From: Candidatus Microbacterium phytovorans
GTDB lineage: Bacteria; Actinomycetota; Actinomycetes; Actinomycetales; Microbacteriaceae
NCBI GenBank assembly: GCA_029202445.1
Contig: CP119321.1
Coordinates: forward strand, 2,914,001-2,978,000
Length of the DNA stretch: 64,000 nt
Direction of reading: 5' to 3'
Position numbers and translations under genes: made by a program. Positions 49,344-56,760 of the stretch are shown here, piece by piece (the stretch's first letter is position 1; every line of letters begins with the position of its first letter). Under the pieces are notes generated by a model. That model searched no databases, was not told the DNA's origin, and worked only from the letters and a program-made list of their open reading frames with translations.

Positions 49344-50696
49344 ATGACTTACGGATACCTGGTCTCGCCCACGCGCCATTTCCCGCTCGAGACGATCGAA
49401 GGGAACCCCGAGACCATCTCCTCGGCCGGTCAGCGATACACGCGCATCGGCTCGCAGATGGAGTGGACCGCCGAGGAGCTCGACAAGCTCGCGGCGAGCA
49501 CGAAGTACAAGGCCGAAGGGCTGGACGCCATCCGCGAGTCGGCCGGCGAGCTCGCGGGCGAGCTGCACAAGGTGGCTTCCCGCTACAGCGACACGGGCCC
49601 CGTCCTCGTCACCTACGCGAGTGCCCTGCGGAAGGCGCAGCGGACCACGGTCGACCCGCTCGTCCAGCCGATCCGAAACGCGCACGAAGCCGCGCAGGAA
49701 GCCGCCGAGGAGCTCCGCCGCGCGCAGAATGCCGCCGACGACCTCGACCACACCTGGCCGTGGGAGGACGAGCCGACCGACGCCGACCGTCGCGCGGCGG
49801 GATCCGGCGTCTCCACCGCCCGCACCGCCTCGACCACCGCCGCCGGCGCGCTCGAGGATCTCTGGCAGTCGTTCGAGACCGGATATGACGAGTGGGAGAA
49901 GGCCTACGAGGCGGCCGTCACGGGCGTGAAGAACGCGTGCGACGCCTCCGGCATCAACGACACCTGGTGGGAGGACCTCCTCGACGGCCTCGCGACGGTT
50001 GCGACCGTCATCGGCACGATCGCCGTCATCGCCGCCATCATCATCTCCGGCCCCATCGCGGGCGTGCTGCTCGCCATCGCCGCGATCGCGAGCTTCGTCG
50101 CCCTCGCCGCCCACCTGACGATGATGATCGCCGGGTCCAAGCGGGTGAGCATGAGCGACATCGTCTTCGACCTCATCGGGGTCGTGCCGTTCCTCGGCGC
50201 CTTCGGCAAGGCCCTCAAGGGCGGCCAGGGCATGCTGGGATCGTTGCGGGCGGCCTCCGGCCTCGGGGGAGCCACCCGCGGCACGCTCGGCGTCGGCCGC
50301 AACGCGATCGCCTACGACCTGCGGAGCATCGCGGGCGCCGGCGGCCGCTACGGCGGACGCGCGGCCCGCGAAGCGCGCGCCGCCGGCATCGCCGACGACT
50401 TCTTCCGCGTCGTCCAGAACAGCTGGGGCCGCAACGCGTGGAACGCCATTCGCGAGGGCGGCACGCAGCTCGACGGCCAGGCGGCCACGATGGCCGACCG
50501 TCTCGCCTCGGCGTGGCCGGGCGGCCGGGCGGGGAACGCGACGCGCAACTGGCTCTCCGGCGTCGACGGCCCCGGCGCACTGATGCAGGGCACGAACGTG
50601 TGGAACCTCGGGTACGGCGGGTACCAGTCCCTGCAGGGCGTCGGTGTGCCTCTCCCCGACATGCCGGACGTCGTCCCCAACCCGTTCGGTCGATAG
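49344..50696 (+). CDS. Putative T7SS substrate with helical N-terminal domain and membrane hairpin, cassette A
   Basis: The 450-residue protein has an N-terminal helical domain (residues about 10-130) shared with the lipase-like protein of cassette B: NPETISSAGQRY aligns with DPVVLRSTGQRY, and SRYSDTG with SRYGETG. Two hydrophobic stretches at about 214-265 follow. The C-terminal 150 residues are Gly/Ala/Arg-rich and match nothing I know. The N-terminal domain resembles secretion-signal domains of T7SS effectors (LXG or PF21725 type). It may be an effector whose toxic part is the C-terminus, or a structural part of the machine. It follows the WXG100-like gene closely. Confidence 0.75.
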   Translation: MTYGYLVSPTRHFPLETIEGNPETISSAGQRYTRIGSQMEWTAEELDKLAASTKYKAEGLDAIRESAGELAGELHKVASRYSDTGPVLVTYASALRKAQRTTVDPLVQPIRNAHEAAQEAAEELRRAQNAADDLDHTWPWEDEPTDADRRAAGSGVSTARTASTTAAGALEDLWQSFETGYDEWEKAYEAAVTGVKNACDASGINDTWWEDLLDGLATVATVIGTIAVIAAIIISGPIAGVLLAIAAIASFVALAAHLTMMIAGSKRVSMSDIVFDLIGVVPFLGAFGKALKGGQGMLGSLRAASGLGGATRGTLGVGRNAIAYDLRSIAGAGGRYGGRAAREARAAGIADDFFRVVQNSWGRNAWNAIREGGTQLDGQAATMADRLASAWPGGRAGNATRNWLSGVDGPGALMQGTNVWNLGYGGYQSLQGVGVPLPDMPDVVPNPFGR

Positions 50697-50743
50697 GTTG
50701 ACCGCCGGTCCCCCGTTCGCCCCACCGGCGTCGCCTGCCGCGA

Positions 50744-50749
50744 CAGGAT
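50744..50749 (+). promoter_or_regulatory. Putative -10 of a leaderless promoter inside cassette A
   Basis: CAGGAT ends six bases before the ATG at 50756. It is a weak match and the genes may simply be cotranscribed. Confidence 0.3.
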
Positions 50750-50755
50750 GGAAGC

Positions 50756-51346
50756 ATGCCCGGAACTCCGATGAGCGTCGCCTACGACGCCGACCGCTGG
50801 ATCCACATCCCGCTCGACTACGTCGACACCCCGTGGGCGGATGCCGGCGAATGGTCGGGCTGGCTGGCCGAGGAGGCGACCCGCGGCCGTCCCGATGCGG
50901 AGGTGCTGCGGGATGCCGTCGCCGCCGAAGCGCTCGCGATCGCGCTCTTCCCCGCGGCGCACGTGTCGCTCCGCTTCTGGCACTATCCCGCCGACGGCGC
51001 ACCCACGGGGTTCGTGGATGTCTTCGTCCAGGCGCGCGATGACGACGCCACCGCGCCGGCGGACCTCCTGCCCGACCTCGGCTTCACGGTCGTCCCGCCC
51101 GTCGTCGAGCCCGTCGCGGCGGAGGGGATGCCGACGGCCGTGCGCCGCCTCAGCATCCAGGCGACCCTGCCCTCGCCCGACGCGGAGCCGATGATCGTCC
51201 CGAAGGCCGAATGGATCGGCGCCGCCGACGGCTGGGTGGTCTATGCGGTCTCGACCGACTTCGACGCGAACCAGCTCGAGAGCCGCCTCGCCGACGCGGA
51301 CGCGCTCTTCGCCGCCATCGATCCCGCCGAAGCAGCCGCCCGGTGA
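50756..51346 (+). CDS. T7SS-locus accessory protein, putative chaperone-like paralogue 1
   Basis: The 196-residue soluble protein begins with WIHIPLDYV and continues as an alpha/beta fold with an acidic surface. It ends in a helix (ESRLADADALFAAI). I see the same order of elements in the proteins at 52206 and 56757, namely a W..(I/V)P start, an Arg/Ala-rich helix, mixed strands and a final helix. Pairwise identity is low. Cytosolic proteins of this size in T7SS loci include substrate chaperones such as EspG; that role is inference. GTGA couples it to the next gene. Confidence 0.68.
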   Translation: MPGTPMSVAYDADRWIHIPLDYVDTPWADAGEWSGWLAEEATRGRPDAEVLRDAVAAEALAIALFPAAHVSLRFWHYPADGAPTGFVDVFVQARDDDATAPADLLPDLGFTVVPPVVEPVAAEGMPTAVRRLSIQATLPSPDAEPMIVPKAEWIGAADGWVVYAVSTDFDANQLESRLADADALFAAIDPAEAAAR

Positions 51347-52209
51347 GCGCGCCACAGGGGCGGGTGCTCGACCGTATCGACGCCCTCGTCGAGGATGCCG
51401 ACTACCGCGACGCTGAATCGGCCGTCGACGATGCATGGCGGATCGCGCTCCTGGCATCCGACCCGCGCGCCGCGCGCGCTCGCGAGGACGCGCGCACCGC
51501 GGCGGTGCGAGCCGCCAACGCGCGTCGTCGGCCCGACGCGACCCCGGTGCGCAGCGCCACCACCCTGCATCGGGTTCTCTTCGTCGTCGCCTTCCTCCTC
51601 GGCGCCGCGGCCGTTGCCGTCATCGCGATCTCGCCGCGGACGGGCAGCGCCGCATTCACGCTCCAGGAGGGCGCGCTGCTCGCGGGCGCACTGGCGGTGC
51701 TGTCCGCCGGACTCCTCTTCTGGCTCGAGCCGCTGCGGGCGAACGGGTCGCTGTGGGGCGGGCATCTCCCGGCGCGCATCCACCTGTTCTTCGCCGTCCT
51801 CTGGCTGCTGTTCGCGGCATCCGTCGTCGTCCTGCGCTGGGGCGAGGTGGACCGCTACCAGCCGCTGCCGGTGATCGCCGGACTCCTCCTGTTCGCGGCG
51901 GCCGGCGTAGCCGCCCTCGTCCTCTGGCGAAGGGGCCTGCGCGCCGACCGCAGCGGCACGCAGTCGGGCGTGGGCCGGCTGACCGGGGACCTCATCGACG
52001 AGGCGGATGCCGGGGAAGTGCTGGCCGCGCTCGACGCGTGGTGGGCCGCGGTCGGCCCGGCGGCGCTCGCGTCCGACCGGGAGGGGCTGGAGCAGGCTCG
52101 CGCGGCCGTCCTCGCCAAGCTTCGCGGCACGATGTACATCACCGAGCGGGAGGAGCGCGCCGCGCTTCGCAGGACCGCGGTGCCGGAGTGGAAGGAGCGT
52201 CGACGATGA
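51343..52209 (+). CDS. Multi-pass membrane protein, cassette A
   Basis: The 288-residue product has an N-terminal helical cytosolic part (residues 1-65). Four hydrophobic segments follow, at about 75-97, 106-127, 143-163 and 177-197. The C-terminal part is soluble and helical, with WWAAVGPAALASDREGLEQ near 235. No family is recognised. It starts with GTG in a GTGA overlap and ends in an ATGA overlap with the next gene, so it is tightly coupled to both putative chaperone genes. It may be a membrane component of the secretion machine. Confidence 0.7.
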   Translation: MSAPQGRVLDRIDALVEDADYRDAESAVDDAWRIALLASDPRAARAREDARTAAVRAANARRRPDATPVRSATTLHRVLFVVAFLLGAAAVAVIAISPRTGSAAFTLQEGALLAGALAVLSAGLLFWLEPLRANGSLWGGHLPARIHLFFAVLWLLFAASVVVLRWGEVDRYQPLPVIAGLLLFAAAGVAALVLWRRGLRADRSGTQSGVGRLTGDLIDEADAGEVLAALDAWWAAVGPAALASDREGLEQARAAVLAKLRGTMYITEREERAALRRTAVPEWKERRR

Positions 52210-52826
52210 ACTCGCTGCGCGAAGAGCTTGGGGGAGAGCCCGTCACTGCCGCGACGCCATATACCCTGTTGTGCCCTCCGGGTTGGCGGCGCATTCCCGC
52301 TGCCGCACTCGCGGACGACGTGACGGTCGCGCCGGTGGTCGCCCAGCTGAAGGCGTCCGGGCGACCGGATCTGGTTCTTGCCTTCCGCGCGATGCTCGTC
52401 CGTTACCGCGGCGCCGTGCGCGAGTCAGGCGCGTTCCGGGCGTACCTCGCGCCGCTGGCCGACGGCATTCCGCTCCCCGCGGTGATGCTGGTTTCCCCCT
52501 TCGTCCTGCCCGACACGACGACGTGGGAGATGGCGCTGGCTCGCCTGGCCCGCGGCTCCGCTGTGGGCGATGCCGACTTCACCGAGACGCCCATGTGGGT
52601 CTGGCGAGGTTCGGGCCGCACCGGCGACGACGGCGCGGTCTTGGCGGGACGCTCCTCGCACTATCTGGTGCCGACCGCCGAGCCGGGAGCGCGCCGCGCG
52701 CTGTACTTCCACTTCACGGCCCTCGCCGCCGACGATCCGCAGACCCTCGCGCTCGCGGAGACGCTCGTGCGCGTCGGCGACCTGATGATGGGAACCATGC
52801 GCTGGGTGCACGCCGGTGCGCGCTGA
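52206..52826 (+). CDS. T7SS-locus accessory protein, putative chaperone-like paralogue 2
   Basis: The 206-residue soluble protein starts with TLLCPPGWRRIP and has the helix VLAFRAMLVRYRGAVRE. This aligns with LTLPGDWHPVP and VFRAQQRERLRTAARR of the protein at 56757. The C-terminal helix ALAETLVRVGDLMMGTMRWV matches that protein's AIVSAASWA end. They are probably homologues in cassettes A and B. Translational coupling to the membrane protein upstream (ATGA) supports a joint role. Confidence 0.7.
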   Translation: MNSLREELGGEPVTAATPYTLLCPPGWRRIPAAALADDVTVAPVVAQLKASGRPDLVLAFRAMLVRYRGAVRESGAFRAYLAPLADGIPLPAVMLVSPFVLPDTTTWEMALARLARGSAVGDADFTETPMWVWRGSGRTGDDGAVLAGRSSHYLVPTAEPGARRALYFHFTALAADDPQTLALAETLVRVGDLMMGTMRWVHAGAR

Positions 52827-52887
52827 TCGGAGTGGACACCTACGTCGGCGAGCTGCTGTGCTTCTCCCTCGGGTGGGGTGCGCGCTG

Positions 52888-52959
52888 ATGTTTGGCGCTG
52901 CCGCGGTGATCGCCGTTTACCTGCTGGTCAAGGACCGTCGTCGCACGGGGGGCGCATGA
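52888..52959 (+). CDS. 23-residue membrane microprotein
   Basis: The frame MFGAAAVIAVYLLVKDRRR plus four residues gives one short membrane helix with a basic tail. Its stop overlaps the ATG of the next membrane gene (ATGA), which suggests coupled translation. GGTGGGG lies upstream. Longer starts at GTG 52858 or 52873 are possible. Confidence 0.45.
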   Translation: MFGAAAVIAVYLLVKDRRRTGGA

Positions 52960-53465
52960 CTCGCCGGCAACTCAACCGGGCGAACGTGCTCTGGCTGATC
53001 TTCACGAGCTCGCAAGTGGCGCTGGCGGGACTCCTGGTCGCGTTCATCGCAGGATCGCTCCTGTTCGTCGGTGGGCGCGTGGCTCCGATGCAGAACGAAG
53101 CCTGGCCGCAGCTGTGGGCGTGGCCGGTGTTCACGGTGCCGGGGTGGCTGCCCGTCGCGCTCGCTGTGGTCGGCGCGGCCGTCGTGATGCCCATGAGCGT
53201 CCTCACGCCAGCCGCGATGGCACCGCGTTTGCTGGGCGCCATTTCTCAGGCTTTCGCCGCGGGCGGCGCGACTGTGCTCTTCTCGGGGCTGTTTCCGGCG
53301 GAGACGGGAGTCATGCCTATGCCGTCGGGGGATGGATTGTTCCTCGGTCTTCATTGGGTCGCCGTGCCCCTGTCGCTGTTCAGCATCGGCGTGCTCGTCA
53401 TCGCCCTCCTCGCGAAGGGCGGCGAGCATGAACGATCGCGCAGAACCGGAGGGCTGCTCCCGTGA
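52956..53465 (+). CDS. Four-segment membrane protein, end of cassette A
   Basis: The 169-residue product has about four hydrophobic segments (residues near 16-40, 60-85, 90-115 and 133-152). A conserved-looking NEAWPQLWAWPVFTVPGW loop lies after the first. No family is recognised. It is coupled by ATGA to the microprotein. The GTG overlapping its stop opens a 16-codon frame, too short to call. Confidence 0.65.
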   Translation: MTRRQLNRANVLWLIFTSSQVALAGLLVAFIAGSLLFVGGRVAPMQNEAWPQLWAWPVFTVPGWLPVALAVVGAAVVMPMSVLTPAAMAPRLLGAISQAFAAGGATVLFSGLFPAETGVMPMPSGDGLFLGLHWVAVPLSLFSIGVLVIALLAKGGEHERSRRTGGLLP

Positions 53466-53581
53466 CGGCGGCTGATCGGCTTCCACTTCATGATGCCGCG
53501 CAGGGGAGCTAGGTGGCGTCGCAGGAGGTGGCGGACCGCGGGTCCCCGCGCCGACCGTGGCGGATCGGGGAGTTCTCCCCA

Positions 53582-53610
53582 TTGGCTCCCCGGAGGGCGT
53601 CTCGTAGCCT
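53582..53610 (+). promoter_or_regulatory. Promoter of the second WXG100 cassette
   Basis: TTGGCT at 53582-53587 and TAGCCT at 53605-53610 are exactly 17 bases apart. The following GGGGGTGTGCCGGGAGGTCC matches the sequence after 48634 before copy A. Confidence 0.6.
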
Positions 53611-53656
53611 GGGGGTGTGCCGGGAGGTCCGGTGATTCTGAAAGGGAGATGGATCG

Positions 53657-53944
53657 ATGGCTGATTTCAAGGCTTCGTACGGCGAGATGGAAGCGATGTC
53701 GGGGAAGCTCGACTCGGGTCGTGAGGAGATCGGTGACATTCTTCGTCGTCTGAAGAGCGATGTGGACCGGTTGCTGGGCGATGACTTCAAGACGCAGCAC
53801 GCGTCGGGCAAGTTCGGTGAGGGGTACAACGAGCTCACCACCGGTCTGGAGAAGGCCATCGAGGGCATCTCGGACATGGGTGAGTCGCTGCGCAAGATGC
53901 AGCAGGCGATCAAGGACACCGACCAGGCACTCGCCGGCAACTGA
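53657..53944 (+). CDS. WXG100-family protein, copy B
   Basis: The 95-residue product is identical to copy A except for Ala instead of Val at residue 2. At DNA level only 4 of 288 bases differ (codon 2 and two third positions near codon 61). The 13 bases before the ATG are also identical. Such similarity, next to strongly diverged neighbours, means recent duplication or gene conversion, and identical function. It probably opens its own secretion cassette together with the genes at 54061 and 54348. Confidence 0.85.
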   Translation: MADFKASYGEMEAMSGKLDSGREEIGDILRRLKSDVDRLLGDDFKTQHASGKFGEGYNELTTGLEKAIEGISDMGESLRKMQQAIKDTDQALAGN

Positions 53945-54060
53945 CGTCCTCCGGTCGCGGCGGGCGGCGCCCCTGGAGGGTGCCGCCGCCGCGACCGACG
54001 CATTTCTGCCGCCGGCCGCGGCATCCCCGTCCCTTCCCGTTCCGAACCGCGAGGCATCCG

Positions 54061-54348
54061 ATGGCTGACATGGTCCGACTCGACCTCGGCGAGATCGCCG
54101 CGACCGCGAGTCGCGCTGAGCGCATCCGTCGCACGTTCGACGCGTCGGACGACTCGGCCCGACGAGCCGCGGATGCCTGCGGGCACGACGACCTGGCCGA
54201 CACCGTGCGGCGATTCGCCTCGACGTGGGACGACCGGCGCCGGGGGATGGCCGAGGCGCTGGGCACCCTGGGCGGCGTGCTGGAGGACATCCGCACGGCG
54301 TTCACGCAGATCGACCTGGAACTCGGCTCGGCGGCAGGGGAGCGCTGA
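54061..54348 (+). CDS. WXG100-like small protein, cassette B
   Basis: The 95-residue helical protein has the ESX size and a tryptophan at residue 56 in the turn (FASTWDDRRRGM), where W-x-G would be expected. It resembles actinobacterial ESX-like partners of large effectors. It matches the position of the 98-residue protein in cassette A. Its TGA overlaps the next ATG by one base (TGATG), so it is coupled to the lipase-like gene. Confidence 0.78.
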   Translation: MADMVRLDLGEIAATASRAERIRRTFDASDDSARRAADACGHDDLADTVRRFASTWDDRRRGMAEALGTLGGVLEDIRTAFTQIDLELGSAAGER

Positions 54349-56234
54349 TGGAGCAGCTCGACGGCGACCCGGTCGTCCTCCGCAGCACCGGACAGCGCTA
54401 TCGCGAGACGGCCGCCGCCATCCGCATCGCCGTCTCCACTCTGCAGGACATCTCCCGCCCGGGCGCCATGGTGAGTGTCGCGATCGATCGCGTGCGCGGC
54501 GACGCGGAGCATCTCGCGAGCGAGATCGATGCGGCCGAGAGCCGCTACGGCGAGACGGGTGAGGCGCTCCTCGACTACGCGGCGGCGCTCGCCGACGCGC
54601 AGGAGCGCGCTGCGCGCGCCATCGCCGACCACGATGCCGCGGCCACCGATCGCGCGGCGGCCCAGACGCGTTCGCGCTCGCTGCGATCCGAGCGCTCCAC
54701 GCTGCTGCGCACCTCGACCACCGCCGCGTCCGGCGGCGACGGCGCCGACGAACTCTCCGGCCTCGACCGCCTGCTGCGCGGTGCCGGATCCGATGCCGCG
54801 GATGCCGAGGCCGCTGCCACCGCCGCGCGGCGACGCTACGACGATGCGGTCGCCGATCGCGATCGCGCCGCTCGCGCCGCCATGGACCGCATCCGTGACG
54901 TCGTCGAGGGCAGTTCGCTCAACGACTCCTTCTGGGACGACGTGTCCGGCGTGTTCCACGACATCGTCGACTTCCTGGCGGATGCGCTGGAGGCGATCGT
55001 CGACGCGATCGTCGCGGTGCTGGAGGCGATCGTCACGCTCATCGTGACCGTGCTCGCCGTGCTCGCGGCGGTGCTGCTCCTGGGCCTCGTGATCCTCGTC
55101 GCGCTGGCGCTCGCGATCGTCGCGCTCGCCGTGCTCGTACTCGTCGTGGCCGCCGCCCTCGTGCTCCTCGTCGTCGCCGCCCTGCTGGTGCTGGGGCTCG
55201 TGCTCGCCGCCCTCGCGGTGCTTGTGATCCTGGTCGCGCGGGTGCTGGTGGGCCTGTTCGTGTTCGTCGTCGGGTTCTCGTGGCTCCTCGCGATCAATCT
55301 GCTGCGCGGCATGGACCCGATGCAGGCGCTCGTGCAGGCGGCGATCCCCGCGCTGCTCACGGCGTTCCCCGAGCTGTGGGCCGTCATCGCGCTCGCGTCG
55401 CTGCAGGAGACCGGCACGCCGGAGTTCGTCGATGCCGAGGCGCAGCCGCGCCGTCAGGACGAGTCGCTGTCGACGATGTTCGACGACCTCATGGCGATCG
55501 ACGAAGCGGGGCACCTCGACCCCGACGACGATTCCGTCAACCACGAGTCGGTCGTGCGGATCATCCCGTTCGTCGGCCCCGACGGTCAGATCATCTACCG
55601 TGTGCACATCCCCTCGACGCAGCAGTGGACGCCCGGGGGAACCAGCGGGAACGACGTGACCAGCGACGTCGTCGCCAAGATGAACCAGGCTCAGCAGACA
55701 CAGCTGGAGAAGATGGTCATCGACGCGATGAAGCGCGCCGGCATCCAACCCGGAGACCACGTCATGCTCGCCGGCTGGAGTCTCGGCGGCATCACGGCGG
55801 GGAACCTCGCCGCCGACCCCGAGTTCTCCAGCACGTACCGCGTGGATGCCATCGCCGTCGCCGGCTCGTCGGTGGACGACCTGGACATCCCGCACTCGAC
55901 ACGCGTGCTCGACGTGTCGCATTCGACCGATCCCGTGCCGCGCACCGAGAACCCCTACGCCGCCGACCACTCGGACGATCCCAACCGCTACAAGATCGAC
56001 GTGCCGGCACCCAACCCGGGCGAGGGGTTGGGCCACAACGCGAAGCAGTACCAGTCGACCGTCGACGCGCAGGTGACGCAGGGCGGGAGCCAGGCGGGCC
56101 GCGACTTCCTCGCGGATGATCCGAACGCCCAGGACGGCGTGCAGATCTCGGACTACTTCGGCACGCCGGCGACGCGCGACGAAGACGGCAACCGGATCGG
56201 AACGCACGACTACGCGTACACGCGCGGCGACTGA
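54348..56234 (+). CDS. Putative T7SS lipase effector with long hydrophobic tract
   Basis: The 628-residue protein has three parts. Residues 1-130 are a helical domain shared with the cassette A protein (GQRY near 15 and SRYGETGEALLDYAAALADAQ near 65-85). Residues about 200-320 are a nearly unbroken tract of Val, Leu, Ala and Ile, with room for four or five membrane helices. Residues about 380-628 form an alpha/beta hydrolase with nucleophile Ser478 in GWSLGG, likely Asp528 (HSTDP) and likely His563 (GLGHNAK). A lipase or esterase carried on a T7SS-type N-terminal domain suggests a lipid-attacking effector. There is no Sec signal peptide. Confidence 0.82.
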   Translation: MEQLDGDPVVLRSTGQRYRETAAAIRIAVSTLQDISRPGAMVSVAIDRVRGDAEHLASEIDAAESRYGETGEALLDYAAALADAQERAARAIADHDAAATDRAAAQTRSRSLRSERSTLLRTSTTAASGGDGADELSGLDRLLRGAGSDAADAEAAATAARRRYDDAVADRDRAARAAMDRIRDVVEGSSLNDSFWDDVSGVFHDIVDFLADALEAIVDAIVAVLEAIVTLIVTVLAVLAAVLLLGLVILVALALAIVALAVLVLVVAAALVLLVVAALLVLGLVLAALAVLVILVARVLVGLFVFVVGFSWLLAINLLRGMDPMQALVQAAIPALLTAFPELWAVIALASLQETGTPEFVDAEAQPRRQDESLSTMFDDLMAIDEAGHLDPDDDSVNHESVVRIIPFVGPDGQIIYRVHIPSTQQWTPGGTSGNDVTSDVVAKMNQAQQTQLEKMVIDAMKRAGIQPGDHVMLAGWSLGGITAGNLAADPEFSSTYRVDAIAVAGSSVDDLDIPHSTRVLDVSHSTDPVPRTENPYAADHSDDPNRYKIDVPAPNPGEGLGHNAKQYQSTVDAQVTQGGSQAGRDFLADDPNAQDGVQISDYFGTPATRDEDGNRIGTHDYAYTRGD

Positions 56235-56277
56235 GGCAAGGGCCGACAGAATGGGACGAGAGAGACGGGAGGGCGCC

Positions 56278-56760
56278 ATGCCCCTACGAGAGATCCGCCG
56301 CGCGGCCGCGGTGCTCGTCGCGGCGCTGTGCGCGCTCGTCCTGGTCGCGTGCGCCGCGTCACCGACCCCGACGACACCCGAAGGAGAACCGGACATGGAC
56401 AAAGCAGCCGTGACGGCGGCGATCGAGGAGATCCCCGGCGTCGCGTCGGCCGACGTCGGCGCCTTCAACACGGGTACGCCGGGATCGTTCGCCGCGCGCA
56501 TCGCCCTCACCCTCGACGAGAGCGGACTCGCACGCCTCGGCGAGGTGCTTCACGAAGCGGTGCGGGCGGTCGCCGCCGACCCTGGCGACTACGCGACGTA
56601 CGAGTTCGAGGTGACGGCGCCCGACGAGAGCGAGCCGTCCGACCTCATCGTGCTGACCCTCTCGCGCTACCGCGACGGCATCCCGTTCTCCCAGGGAACG
56701 TACCTCGGCTCGACGCTGTCGCTGACGGCATCCGAGCTCGCGGAGGTCGCCGCCGGATGA
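56278..56760 (+). CDS. Small lipoprotein following the lipase-like gene; possible immunity protein
   Basis: The 160-residue product has a signal peptide with lipobox LVLVAC and should sit on the outer face of the membrane. Its mature domain starts after a Pro/Thr linker and has an alpha/beta pattern (DKAAVTAAIEEIPGVASADV, then strands). GGGAGG lies before the ATG. It overlaps the next gene by four bases (ATGA). In Staphylococcus aureus a T7SS lipase is neutralised by surface lipoproteins encoded beside it. By analogy this could be the immunity protein, which is inference only. Confidence 0.75.
   Translation: MPLREIRRAAAVLVAALCALVLVACAASPTPTTPEGEPDMDKAAVTAAIEEIPGVASADVGAFNTGTPGSFAARIALTLDESGLARLGEVLHEAVRAVAADPGDYATYEFEVTAPDESEPSDLIVLTLSRYRDGIPFSQGTYLGSTLSLTASELAEVAAG

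Noticed and set aside
52836..52890. An 18-codon frame just before the microprotein
   Set aside because: It has no ribosome binding site, and the part it shares with the end of the previous gene is more simply a small duplication.
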